Shown: one piece after another, positions 24,443-32,555 of the stretch
Layout: the number at the start of each line of letters is the position of its first letter
Position numbering within the stretch: the stretch's first letter is position 1
Assembly (NCBI GenBank): GCA_903893975.1
Contig: CAITOL010000117.1
Coordinates: forward strand, 1-39,912
Reading direction: 5' to 3'
Source: an uncultured Rhodospirillales bacterium
GTDB lineage: Bacteria > Pseudomonadota > Alphaproteobacteria > Acetobacterales > Acetobacteraceae
Length of the DNA stretch: 39,912 nt
The notes under the pieces: generated by a model
What the model was told of the DNA's origin: nothing
Database searches by the model: none
Seen by the model: the letters and a program-made list of their open reading frames with translations, nothing else
Translations under genes and position numbers: made by a program

Positions 24443-25674
24443 GCGGTGCCGACACAGTGCAGGACGAGATGATCGCTGCCCCGCCCCGCAATCGCTGGCT
24501 GCGGGTGGCGTTGCGGATGGCGGAGATGATCCAGATTGGCACCCTGACCGTGGTGCTGCCGGACGGCAGCACGCATCGGGTGCGGCGGACCGCAAGTCCG
24601 GCGGCGACATTGGTGCTGAAGGATGCGCGGGCGGCGAAGCGCTTGATCCTCGGCGGCAGTCTGGGGTTGGCCGAAGCCTATGTGGAGGGGTTGTGGGATA
24701 GCCCGTCGATTGCCGATGTGATGACGGTGGCGGCGGCCAACGAGGCGCAATGGGTGAAAATCCTTAACGGCAAGCCGTGGATCCGCCTGCTGTCGCGGTT
24801 GGCGCATAAATTGCGGCCGAATACGCGCAAGGGCGCACAGCGCAACATTATCGACCATTACGACCTCGGCAACGCCTTCTACGCAACCTGGCTGGACCCG
24901 AGCATGGCGTATTCGTCCGCCATGTTCGCCGCGCCGGATGAGGATTTGCAATCCGCGCAGATCCGCAAGATGCGGGCGCTGTGCGATCGGCTGGAGTTGC
25001 AGCCGGGCATGCGGGTGCTGGAGATTGGCTGCGGCTGGGGCGGGTTCGCGGAAATCGCCGCACGCGACTATGGCTGCCATGTGGTGGGGGTCACGCTGTC
25101 GCCGTCGCAACTGGCCTATGCGCAGGCGCGGATCGCGGCGGCGGGGTTGGCGGATCGGGTGGAATTCCGCTTGCAGGATTACCGCGATACTACCGGGACT
25201 TTCGACCGCATCGCCTCGATTGAGATGTTTGAAGCGGTGGGGCAGGAATATTGGCCGGCCTATTTCGACACGTTGCGCCGCCGGTTGGCACCGGATGGGC
25301 GAGCGGGGCTGCAGATCATCACCATCCAGGACGCGCTGTTCGATAATTATCGCACCGGGGCGGATTTTATTCAGCGGCATATTTTTCCGGGCGGCATGCT
25401 GCCCAGCCCGAGCCATTTGCAGCGGCAATATGCCCGCGCCGGGCTGCGCGAGGTAAGCGCGCATTGGTTCGGGCAGGATTATGCCGAGACGCTGGCGCGC
25501 TGGAATGCAGCGTTCCAGCACGCCTGGCCGAGCATCGTGCAATCGACCCGGTTGCAAACCCGGCCCTGCGACATCACTTTCAAACGCATGTGGGAATATT
25601 ACCTCGTTTATTGTGAAACCGGCTTCCGTGCCGGGTGGACCGATGTTGGACAGATCATCCTGGCGCCCGCATGA
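24439..25674 (+). CDS. cfa: Cyclopropane-fatty-acyl-phospholipid synthase
   Basis: 411 residues, standard length. The ATG at 24439 has AGGAG at 24427-24431. The N-terminal domain (residues 1-130) matches the CFA accessory domain (GSLGLAEAYVEGLWDS), followed by the S-adenosylmethionine site VLEIGCGWGGFAE (193-205) and HYDLGNAFYATWLD (140-153). The C-terminus has MWEYYLVYCETGFRAG, with the conserved cysteine of the active-site region. It methylenates double bonds of membrane phospholipids. Fourth gene of the photolyase operon. Confidence 0.94.
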   Translation: MSGADTVQDEMIAAPPRNRWLRVALRMAEMIQIGTLTVVLPDGSTHRVRRTASPAATLVLKDARAAKRLILGGSLGLAEAYVEGLWDSPSIADVMTVAAANEAQWVKILNGKPWIRLLSRLAHKLRPNTRKGAQRNIIDHYDLGNAFYATWLDPSMAYSSAMFAAPDEDLQSAQIRKMRALCDRLELQPGMRVLEIGCGWGGFAEIAARDYGCHVVGVTLSPSQLAYAQARIAAAGLADRVEFRLQDYRDTTGTFDRIASIEMFEAVGQEYWPAYFDTLRRRLAPDGRAGLQIITIQDALFDNYRTGADFIQRHIFPGGMLPSPSHLQRQYARAGLREVSAHWFGQDYAETLARWNAAFQHAWPSIVQSTRLQTRPCDITFKRMWEYYLVYCETGFRAGWTDVGQIILAPA

Positions 25675-26377
25675 ATTTTGCAGCGCCGTGATCCCGCCTG
25701 GCCGGGGCGTGCGCGTGGTGGGGGATGTGCATGGCGACGCGCGGGCCTTTGCCATGGCCTGCGAGACCGATTTGTTTGTGGTGCAACTCGGCGATCTGAC
25801 CGATTACGGGCGCGATAGTGCCGAGGTGCTGCGCCTCGCACTGCGGCTGCTGGAGCAACGGCGCGGGATATTTTTGCTCGGCAACCACGACCACAAGCTG
25901 GCGCGGGCGCTGGACGGGCAGGATATTCGCATCAGCGCCGAATTGGCCGCCACGCTGGAGCAGCTAGACCCGGCATTGGGGGAAGCGGCGCTGGCCGCCA
26001 TTCGGGTGGCCCCGGCCTGGTTGCATTGGGATGCCACGCGGATGTTTGTGCATGGTGGGTTCCATACGGACATGCTGGACGGGCCGGCGCCGGAGGTGCC
26101 GCTGAGCCATCCGAAGGGCGCGTTGGCGCGGGCGTTGTATGGCGAGCCGACCGGGCGGACCCAGGCGAACGGCTATCCGGAACGCAGCCTGCGGTGGGTG
26201 GACCGGATTCCGGTGGGTTTGACCGTTTATTGCGGGCATGACCGGCGCAGCGCCGATGGCCGGCCCTATATCCGCCGGGGCCAGGCGGGCGGCACGGCAG
26301 TCTTTGTCGACACCGGCGCGGGCAAAGGCGGGCATTTATCCTGGATCGACCTGCCCCCGGCGGGATCGGAGCCGTGA
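25643..26377 (+). CDS. PPP-like metallophosphoesterase
   Basis: 244 residues from ATG 25643, which overlaps cfa by 32 bases; a GTG at 25688 would give 229 residues starting MIPPGRGVRVVGDVHGD and is equally plausible. Motifs of the PPP phosphatase family are present: GDVHGD, GDLTDYG and GNHD, then the histidine in FVHGGFH, and the last VYCGHDRRS and VDTGAGKGG. These support a bimetal phosphatase of the ApaH/PrpE type, acting on a phosphoprotein or dinucleotide; no substrate can be named. The gene is coupled to cfa and to the esterase that follows. Confidence 0.8.
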   Translation: MLDRSSWRPHEFCSAVIPPGRGVRVVGDVHGDARAFAMACETDLFVVQLGDLTDYGRDSAEVLRLALRLLEQRRGIFLLGNHDHKLARALDGQDIRISAELAATLEQLDPALGEAALAAIRVAPAWLHWDATRMFVHGGFHTDMLDGPAPEVPLSHPKGALARALYGEPTGRTQANGYPERSLRWVDRIPVGLTVYCGHDRRSADGRPYIRRGQAGGTAVFVDTGAGKGGHLSWIDLPPAGSEP

Positions 26378-27180
26378 GGCTTGCCACACTGCTCGCTGCC
26401 TGCTGCTGGCTGCTGGCTTGCGGCGCCCAGGCGCAACCTTGCGACCCCTGCCAGATGCCGGACGGACAGTATCGCGCCGTGCCGCCGCCGGGGTGGGATG
26501 GCAAGCGGGCGCTGCCGGTGCTGCTGTTTGTGCATGGGTGGCAGAGCACCGCGGAGACCACGGTGGCGGATGACGATGTGAGCGGCCCGGCCGGACGGCA
26601 GGGTTTTTTGCTGCTGGCGCCGGACGGGATCAACAAACGCTGGGCATTTCGCGGCAGCCCGGCGGGCGGGCGCGACGATCTCGGCTTTCTGCAGGCGGTG
26701 CTCACCGATGCCGGGCAGCATTATCTGGTTGACCGGCGGCTGGTGGTGGCGGCGGGATTTTCTATCGGCGGCTCCATGGTCTGGGACCTCGCGTGCCACG
26801 CGGCAGCGGGCATTACGGCCTTCCTGCCGATCTCCGGCGGATTTTGGGAGCCGCTGCCGGCGGCGTGCGATGCCGGGCCGGTGAACCTGCGGCAGACCCA
26901 TGGCACGGCGGATACCACCTTCCCGCTGGCTGGCCGGCAGGCCGGGCGCAGCATGCGGCAGGGGGATGTGCGGCAGGGTTTCGCGCTGTTTCAGGCGCAG
27001 GATGGCTGCCCGGCGGCGCCGGATGCGGTGCTGGGTGAGGCGGATCTGACCTGCTCGGTCTGGCGAAGCTGCCGCAGTGGCCGGCAGGTTCAATTCTGCC
27101 TGCATGCCGGGGGCCACATGATTTTCGGGCCGCAGCTGGAAGCTGGTTTGATCTGGGCGCGTGGCCTAGCTGCTCCGTAG
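26374..27180 (+). CDS. Secreted esterase of the PHB depolymerase/feruloyl esterase type
   Basis: 268 residues from the GTG at 26374 that overlaps the previous stop by four bases. The N-terminus is a leader (LATLLAACCWLLACGAQAQ) with a possible lipobox LLAC, so it may be a lipoprotein or have its leader cleaved after AQA. Catalytic features: oxyanion segment FVHGWQS, nucleophile elbow GFSIGGS, a TADTTF segment for the acid, and histidine in LHAGGHM. Several cysteine pairs (CDPC, CSVWRSC) imply periplasmic disulfides. Substrate unknown. Last gene of the 20992-27180 run. Confidence 0.83.
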   Translation: MRLATLLAACCWLLACGAQAQPCDPCQMPDGQYRAVPPPGWDGKRALPVLLFVHGWQSTAETTVADDDVSGPAGRQGFLLLAPDGINKRWAFRGSPAGGRDDLGFLQAVLTDAGQHYLVDRRLVVAAGFSIGGSMVWDLACHAAAGITAFLPISGGFWEPLPAACDAGPVNLRQTHGTADTTFPLAGRQAGRSMRQGDVRQGFALFQAQDGCPAAPDAVLGEADLTCSVWRSCRSGRQVQFCLHAGGHMIFGPQLEAGLIWARGLAAP

Positions 27181-27215
27181 CGCGGGCCCCTCGGCAGCGG
27201 CGCGCAGATGTGCCA

Positions 27216-27794
27216 ATGTCCGGCATCAAGCCTTGTCGCAGGAGAAGCTCCATCGCCGCTTTTCGCCAATTGCTGCTGTTGCGCCACGCCAAATCGGCCT
27301 GGGATGATCCGTCGAGCACCGACCATGCTCGGCCGCTGAACGCGCGGGGCAAACTGAGCGCGGACTTGATGCGCCATGCGATGCAGGATTTGGGGCTGGT
27401 GCCGGATCTGGTGCTGGTGAGTTCCGCCCGCCGCACGCTGCAAACCATGCAGGCGCTGGAGCCGTGGGAGGACGCGCCGTTGGTGGAGGTGATCGACGCG
27501 CTCTATCTCGCGAATCTGGACCAGTTGCTCTCCGTGTTGCATGCGGTGCCGGAAACCACCCGCAGCGTGCTGCTGATTGGGCATAATCCGGGGCTGCACG
27601 AACTGGCGGTGCATCTGGTGGGGGATGCAGCGATGGAACTCGCCAACCCGAACACGCGGCGGTTGGCGGAAGGCTATCCCACAGGCACGCTGTGCGAGTT
27701 CATCATCCCCGGCAGTTGGTCGGGGCTGTCTGGCGGTGGCGGGCGGTTGCAACGCTTCCTGGCGCCGCGCGATCTTCCCGGCGGCGCGGACTGA
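27216..27794 (+). CDS. sixA: SixA-type phosphohistidine phosphatase
   Basis: Histidine phosphatase superfamily: LLLLRHAKSAW gives the catalytic RH, then the second arginine in SSARRTLQT, the glutamate and histidine in LLIGHNPGLHELA. SixA-like enzymes dephosphorylate histidine-phosphorylated proteins. Length from ATG 27216 is 192 residues, and a GTG at 27210 is also in frame. The best ribosome binding site AGGAG (27240-27244) lies inside this extended ORF and points to the ATC codon at 27252, giving a natural family start (AAFRQLLLLRHAKS). The CHAD gene starts two bases after the stop. Confidence 0.87.
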   Translation: MSGIKPCRRRSSIAAFRQLLLLRHAKSAWDDPSSTDHARPLNARGKLSADLMRHAMQDLGLVPDLVLVSSARRTLQTMQALEPWEDAPLVEVIDALYLANLDQLLSVLHAVPETTRSVLLIGHNPGLHELAVHLVGDAAMELANPNTRRLAEGYPTGTLCEFIIPGSWSGLSGGGGRLQRFLAPRDLPGGAD

Positions 27795-27796
27795 GC

Positions 27797-29209
27797 GTGC
27801 CCGCAGCACCGCAGCACGCGGATTGGCTGCGGCTGGATTTGGTGTTGCCGGCCAATGCGCCACCCCTGAGACCGCGCGGCCGGCCGGCGCGGGTACGCTT
27901 CATCTGGTATGACACCGATGACCGGGCGCTGGCCGCGCGCGGCCAGGCGGTGCTGGAACTCCGCAGCCGAGGCCGGACGGTCTGGCAGGTGCAGTCCGTG
28001 GGCACCGCAGATGCGCCGTGGCCATCCATGCCCGGGGAAGCGGCCCAGGTGATCGCCGAGGCGGCACATTTGGCGGCTCTGGCACTGGATGCGGCAGTTG
28101 CGCCGATCGTGCAGATGGACGCGACGGTTCGCGCTTTGAGCCCGCCAGGCGCTGCGGCAACGGCGCAGTTGCTGGAGGGGGACCTGCGTGGCGATGCCGG
28201 GGCGCAGCCAGTGCGGCGCCTGCTGCTGAGCGGACCGCCCGCCGCCGTGGCAGCGGCTGCGTTGGCATTGGGGGCCGCGGTGCCGACGCAGAGCCTGACT
28301 GGCATGGCGCAGGCTTTGGTGGCGCCGGATAACCCGCCAGCAAGGATGCCGCCGCTACAGCCGGGCATGACGGTGGATGCGGCGTTCGCACAGATCGTCG
28401 GGCAGCAGTCCGCGATCATCGTTGCGCTCGCCCCAGCGGCGGCGGCGGGGGCGACGGTGGAACCGGTGCATCAGTTGCGGGTGGCAATCCGGCGCCTGCG
28501 ATCCGCGATCTCCTTATTCGGCGACCGCGTGGCTTGCCCCGAGTTAGACGAAGCCAAAGCGGAACTGCGGGCATTGGCGCAGGCCTTGGGGCCTGCGCGG
28601 GCGTGGGATGTGTTTTTGCAGGAAACCTGCGCCGCCCTTGCCAGCGCCCTGCTGCACGATCCGGCGGTTGCCATCGTGCAGACCGCCGCCTCGGCCCAGC
28701 GCGAGAGCGCCTATGACCTGGTGCGGCAGGCGCTCAGCGCATCCGGGTTCGCGGCGTTAACCGTCAAACTGGCCTGCCTCGCGGCAGTGCGGCCTTGGGC
28801 TTTGGGTGCGGATACGGTTGGCGATTTTGCCGCCCACGCCCTAAAGCGGCGCAGCAAGCGGCTGCGTGCGGCTGGGCGCCACATCGCCGCGCTGGAACTT
28901 GTGGCGTTGCATACGCTGCGCTTGAAAACCAAGCGCCTGCGCTACGCGGCAGAGTTTTTCGCCCCGCTCTATCCCGGCCATGCCACCCGCCGGAGCCTAC
29001 GGGCGCTCTCAGCGTTGCAGGATAAGCTTGGGCATTTAAACGATAATGCGACCGCAGAGGAACTGTTGGCCGAGTTGCCATCGGTGGTTGCGCAAGGCTA
29101 CGCCGGTGGCCTGGTGCGCGGCTTCGTGGCCGGCGGCCATACCGATGGCCGGGCGAAGATCGAGGCGGCCTGGCGGCACCTGCGCAAACAGCGGCTGCCA
29201 TGGCGTTAA
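27797..29209 (+). CDS. CHAD domain protein with degenerate CYTH domain
   Basis: 470 residues from a GTG at 27797. Residues 1 to about 190 look like a CYTH triphosphate-tunnel fold that has lost its ExExK signature (DWLRLDLVLPANAP), so it is probably inactive. From about residue 195 comes the CHAD domain, helical and histidine/arginine-rich: PVHQLRVAIRRLRSAISLF and LHTLRLKTKRLRYAAEFF are its two conserved basic helices. CHAD proteins bind polyphosphate and localise to polyphosphate granules. The direct pairing with a SixA phosphatase is a recurring neighbourhood in bacteria and suggests common phosphate metabolism. Confidence 0.87.
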   Translation: MPAAPQHADWLRLDLVLPANAPPLRPRGRPARVRFIWYDTDDRALAARGQAVLELRSRGRTVWQVQSVGTADAPWPSMPGEAAQVIAEAAHLAALALDAAVAPIVQMDATVRALSPPGAAATAQLLEGDLRGDAGAQPVRRLLLSGPPAAVAAAALALGAAVPTQSLTGMAQALVAPDNPPARMPPLQPGMTVDAAFAQIVGQQSAIIVALAPAAAAGATVEPVHQLRVAIRRLRSAISLFGDRVACPELDEAKAELRALAQALGPARAWDVFLQETCAALASALLHDPAVAIVQTAASAQRESAYDLVRQALSASGFAALTVKLACLAAVRPWALGADTVGDFAAHALKRRSKRLRAAGRHIAALELVALHTLRLKTKRLRYAAEFFAPLYPGHATRRSLRALSALQDKLGHLNDNATAEELLAELPSVVAQGYAGGLVRGFVAGGHTDGRAKIEAAWRHLRKQRLPWR

Positions 29210-29297
29210 TCGAGGAGTCGCGGATTCGTCGCGGCGAGTCGAAAAATCCTGTGCAGCCGGATTGCCGTCGACGCGGCGGCAGGCTACTTGAGGCAGA

Positions 29298-29307
29298 ACG
29301 TTAACGT
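29298..29307. promoter_or_regulatory. Palindrome upstream of the nuclease-fold gene
   Basis: ACGTTAACGT is a perfect 10-base palindrome in the 116-base gap before the gene at 29326, just upstream of its AAGGAGG ribosome binding site. It might be a small operator; the evidence is only the symmetry. Confidence 0.3.
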
Positions 29308-29325
29308 CCCCGTAAGGAGGCGCGT

Positions 29326-29889
29326 TTGCAGCTCCGTCGACCACGCCGCATATTTCGTGCAGAATCAAAGTTTTCTGGCGAAAACCTAGGAGGCCGTCTG
29401 ATCGCGATCGGATTGGGCATGACCAGTTTCGCGGTCATGCTGATGGTCGCCTTGCCGGCGGATCTGTTTGGCCGAGCCTCTAACCTGACCACGACGCTCG
29501 CAGCGGAGTCCCCGCAGGTGGCGGTCGTCGATGGCGACACGCTGCGTATGCGGGACACGTTGGTGCGGCTGCGTGGCACCGTCGCCCCTTCCCGCGGCCA
29601 AGTCTGCCAAAGCGGCCCGGCAATGACGGTGGATTGCGGCACAGCGTCAAGCACCGCGTTGGCGGGATTGGTGCGAGGCCGGGCGGTGGCCTGCCAGGCC
29701 AACGGACGGGACCGACATGGCTTCGTACTCGCCGATTGCGAGGCGGCCGGGGTGAATTTGAACCACGCGATGGTATCGCAAGGGTGGGCCCGGGCGGAGT
29801 TGGATGACGCGGCCATGCAGGCGACAGAGCGTGAGGCGCAACGGGCCAAGCGCGGACTTTGGTGGGGCGGCAGCACGGTACCGCTGTAA
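29326..29889 (+). CDS. Membrane-anchored SNase-fold (thermonuclease family) protein, probably inactive
   Basis: 187 residues from a TTG at 29326 with an excellent AAGGAGG site at 29314-29320. A cytoplasmic start with many arginines is followed by a hydrophobic anchor (IAIGLGMTSFAVMLMVALP, near residues 27-45), then an SNase domain: VAVVDGDTLRMRDTLVRLRG. Staphylococcal nuclease needs an arginine, then a glutamate after the proline, then a second arginine. Here the glutamate place reads VAPSRGQ, so the catalytic base is missing, while GRDRHG keeps the later arginine. It may bind nucleic acid or a substrate without cutting. No operon partner. Confidence 0.8.
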   Translation: MQLRRPRRIFRAESKFSGENLGGRLIAIGLGMTSFAVMLMVALPADLFGRASNLTTTLAAESPQVAVVDGDTLRMRDTLVRLRGTVAPSRGQVCQSGPAMTVDCGTASSTALAGLVRGRAVACQANGRDRHGFVLADCEAAGVNLNHAMVSQGWARAELDDAAMQATEREAQRAKRGLWWGGSTVPL

Positions 29890-29891
29890 TT

Positions 29892-29914
29892 CGGCAAAAA
29901 TTGATGTTTTGCCG
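29892..29914. terminator. Inverted repeat after the nuclease-fold gene
   Basis: CGGCAAAA and TTTTGCCG form an 8-bp perfect stem around a seven-base loop, two bases after the stop of the gene ending at 29889. A run of T lies inside the stem, not after it, so it is a weak terminator candidate. The rest of the 219-base gap before gltA holds a second repeat (GATGAGG 29983-29989 / CCTCATC 30010-30016), otherwise nothing that I recognise. Confidence 0.4.
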
Positions 29915-30108
29915 CACCTGCGAAGGTTGCGCGGTCAGGCAAGCCACCGTAGTTTTTCATCCGACGGAATTTGCAGTGCAGCGATGAGGGGACGCGGGCT
30001 CCCGAGCCTCCTCATCTTTGGGCAATCTAAATTCGTAATACTCGGCACGCGGCGCCGCGTCCTGACATGCCAAACGGCAAGGGACGTGGCCATACAAAGG
30101 GAAGCACC

Positions 30109-31422
30109 ATGAGCGGCACGGCACATACCAGCGGTGGCACCGTCACCATAACCCTCGACGGCACGAACAAATCGGTGAAGATCCCGCTGACCACCGGCAC
30201 CGTCGGCCCTGATGTCCTGGACATTCGTAAGCTTTACAACGAATTGGGCATTTTCACCTACGATCCCGGCTACGGCGGCACGGCGGCGTGTGACAGCCGC
30301 ATCACCTCTATCGATGGCGATGAGGGCGTGCTGCTGCACCGCGGCTACCCGATCGAGCAACTGGCGGAGAAGTCGAGCTTTCTGGAAGTGGCGCACCTGC
30401 TGCTGAACGGAGAGCTGCCGAATGCCGCCGAAAAGAAGGCCTTCGAAGACGGCGTCATGAAGCACACGATGCTGCATGAACAGATCCGCCGCTTCTACGA
30501 CGGGTTCCGCCGCGATGCGCATCCGATGGCTATCATGTGCGGTGTTGTCGGTGCGCTCAGCGCCTTCTATCACGACAGCCTGGACATCAACGACCCCGAG
30601 CACCGACGGATTTCTGCCTTCCGCCTGATCGCGAAGGTGCCGACGATCGCCGCCTGGGCGTATAAATATTCCATCGGTCAGCCGTTCATGTATCCGCGCA
30701 ACGACCTCGGCTACGCGGAAAACTTCCTGTACATGATGAATGCTGTTCCGGCGGAGCCGTATCACGTGAACCCCGTGCTGGCGCGGGCGATGGACCTGAT
30801 CTTCATCCTGCACGCCGATCACGAGCAGAATGCGTCGACCTCCACCGTGCGCCTGTCCGGTTCCACCGGCGCGAATCCGTTTGCCTGCATCGCCGCCGGC
30901 ATTGCCAGCCTGTGGGGCCCCGCGCATGGCGGCGCCAACGAGGCGGTGCTGAAGATGCTGGCCGAAATCGGCACGGTGGAAAACGTCAAACCGTTCCTGG
31001 AAATGGTGAAGGACAAGAACAACCATGCCCGCCTGATGGGCTTTGGCCACCGCGTCTACAAGAACTACGATCCGCGTGCGACGATCATGCAGGCGACCTG
31101 CCACGCGGTGCTGAAAGAGCTCGGCATCAAGGACGATCCGTTGCTCGATCTGGCGGTAGAGCTGGAAAAGATCGCGCTGAGCGACCCGTATTTCGTCGAA
31201 CGCAAGCTGTACCCGAACGTCGATTTCTACTCGGGCATTATCCTGAAGGCGATGGGCTTCCCAACCAGCATGTTCACCGTGCTGTTCGCCGTGGCCCGCA
31301 CCACCGGCTGGATCAGCCAGTGGAAGGAAATGATCGAGGATCCGAGCCAGCGTATTGGCCGCCCGCGTCAAGTCTATACCGGCGCTGCGGCGCGCGATTA
31401 CGTGCCGATGGCCAATCGCTAA
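30109..31422 (+). CDS. gltA: Citrate synthase (type II)
   Basis: 437 residues from ATG 30109, chosen over the in-frame ATG 30067 because AAAGGGAAG lies just upstream. Catalytic residues are all visible: H238 in [10 protein letters not shown]273 in [10 protein letters not shown] and D372 in NVDFYSG, corresponding to H264, H305 and D362 of the Escherichia coli enzyme. The long N-terminal region fits the hexameric, NADH-regulated type II form of proteobacteria. It condenses oxaloacetate with acetyl-CoA at the entry of the citric acid cycle. The gene is monocistronic, ending at a strong intrinsic terminator. Confidence 0.96.
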   Translation: MSGTAHTSGGTVTITLDGTNKSVKIPLTTGTVGPDVLDIRKLYNELGIFTYDPGYGGTAACDSRITSIDGDEGVLLHRGYPIEQLAEKSSFLEVAHLLLNGELPNAAEKKAFEDGVMKHTMLHEQIRRFYDGFRRDAHPMAIMCGVVGALSAFYHDSLDINDPEHRRISAFRLIAKVPTIAAWAYKYSIGQPFMYPRNDLGYAENFLYMMNAVPAEPYHVNPVLARAMDLIFILHADHEQNASTSTVRLSGSTGANPFACIAAGIASLWGPAHGGANEAVLKMLAEIGTVENVKPFLEMVKDKNNHARLMGFGHRVYKNYDPRATIMQATCHAVLKELGIKDDPLLDLAVELEKIALSDPYFVERKLYPNVDFYSGIILKAMGFPTSMFTVLFAVARTTGWISQWKEMIEDPSQRIGRPRQVYTGAAARDYVPMANR

Positions 31423-31453
31423 GCTTTCCGCCTCACTGCGGGATGTGCGGTAA

Positions 31454-31487
31454 CGAGGCCGGGGCCATGCCCCGGCCTCGTTTTTTA
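31454..31487 (+). terminator. Intrinsic terminator of gltA
   Basis: CGAGGCCGGGG (31454-31464) pairs perfectly with CCCCGGCCTCG (31470-31480) around a five-base loop and is followed by six T. An 11-bp GC-rich stem with a T-tract 31 bases after the gltA stop is a textbook rho-independent terminator. Confidence 0.92.
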
Positions 31488-31573
31488 TTGCAGCGCGAAA
31501 AAACACCCTTAACCGACTTTAATAAGTCACATAGGCGCTTTGCAGTGGCGCGCGGCTGGCATAGGGTGACGGG

Positions 31574-32554
31574 ATGTTCGCGTTCATTGTTTCCCGTCTG
31601 TTGCAGGCCATTCCAGTGCTTTTGGTGGTCGGCTTCATCTCGTTTGGGATGTTTGCCTTCGTGGGCGACCCCATCCTGTTCATGCTCGGCCAAGACTTCA
31701 CGGTGGAGCAGAAGGAAGCCCTGATCCGCCAACTCGGACTGGATCAGCCTTTCCTGGTGCAATACGGGCACTACCTGTGGGCCGCATTGCATGGCAATTT
31801 TGGCATGAGTTATCGGCTCGCCCGCCCGGTCTCCACCTTGCTGCTAGAACGTCTGCCGGCAACCGCCGAACTCGCACTCAGCGCCGCGGCTTTCGCGATG
31901 ATCGTGGGCATGCCGTTGGGGGTTTACACCGGCATTAAGCGCGATGCTTTATCGTCGCGGCTCATTCTAATGTTCTCGCTCGTTGGCGTGTCGCTGCCGC
32001 CATTTTTGATCGGGATCCTGATGATCCTGATTTTTGCCGTGCTGCTGGGGTGGCTGCCGAGCTTTGGCCGCGGCGAGGTGGTGAATCTCGGCATCTGGAC
32101 CACTGGCTTTCTGACCTGGAGCGGGATCAAAGCGCTGGTTCTGCCGGCGATATCGCTGGGCCTGTTCCCGCTGACCTTGAACATGCGGCTGGTGCGGGCA
32201 GAAATGCTGGAAGTGCTGCGGAGCGACTACATCAAATTCGCCAAAGCGCGCGGCATCTCGCAGCGGGCGATCTATTTTGGCCATGCGCTCAAGAACACGC
32301 TCGTGCCGGTGATCACCATTGTTGGCTTGCAAATCGGTGGTCTGATCGCCTTTGCCATCGTCACCGAGTCGGTGTTTCAGTGGCCCGGTATGGGGCTGCT
32401 GTTGGTGCAATCCATCGGCACCGCCGATATTCCGGTGATGAGCGCCTATCTCCAATTGATTGCGGTGCTATTCGTGGTGATCAACCTGCTGGTGGATCTG
32501 CTTTATTACGCCGTGGACCCGCGGTTGCGGATCGGTCGCGGCGGGGGCCATTAA
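31574..32554 (+). CDS. ABC transporter permease, DppB/OppB type
   Basis: 326 residues with about six membrane helices. The N-terminal helix (FIVSRLLQAIPVLLVVGFISFGMF), the external GLDQPFLVQYGHYLWAALHGNFGMSY and the cytoplasmic EAA loop (SDYIKFAKARGISQRAIYFGHALKN) are typical of dipeptide/oligopeptide/nickel importers. It is the first of four transport genes in the order permease, permease, ATPase, ATPase; no solute-binding protein gene is in this window. Substrate class inferred as peptide-like. Confidence 0.9.
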   Translation: MFAFIVSRLLQAIPVLLVVGFISFGMFAFVGDPILFMLGQDFTVEQKEALIRQLGLDQPFLVQYGHYLWAALHGNFGMSYRLARPVSTLLLERLPATAELALSAAAFAMIVGMPLGVYTGIKRDALSSRLILMFSLVGVSLPPFLIGILMILIFAVLLGWLPSFGRGEVVNLGIWTTGFLTWSGIKALVLPAISLGLFPLTLNMRLVRAEMLEVLRSDYIKFAKARGISQRAIYFGHALKNTLVPVITIVGLQIGGLIAFAIVTESVFQWPGMGLLLVQSIGTADIPVMSAYLQLIAVLFVVINLLVDLLYYAVDPRLRIGRGGGH

Positions 32555-32555
32555 G

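Noticed and set aside
29890-30108. A sigma-70 promoter for citrate synthase
   Set aside because: TAATAC at 30036-30041 could be a -10 box, but no -35 hexamer lies at an acceptable distance.
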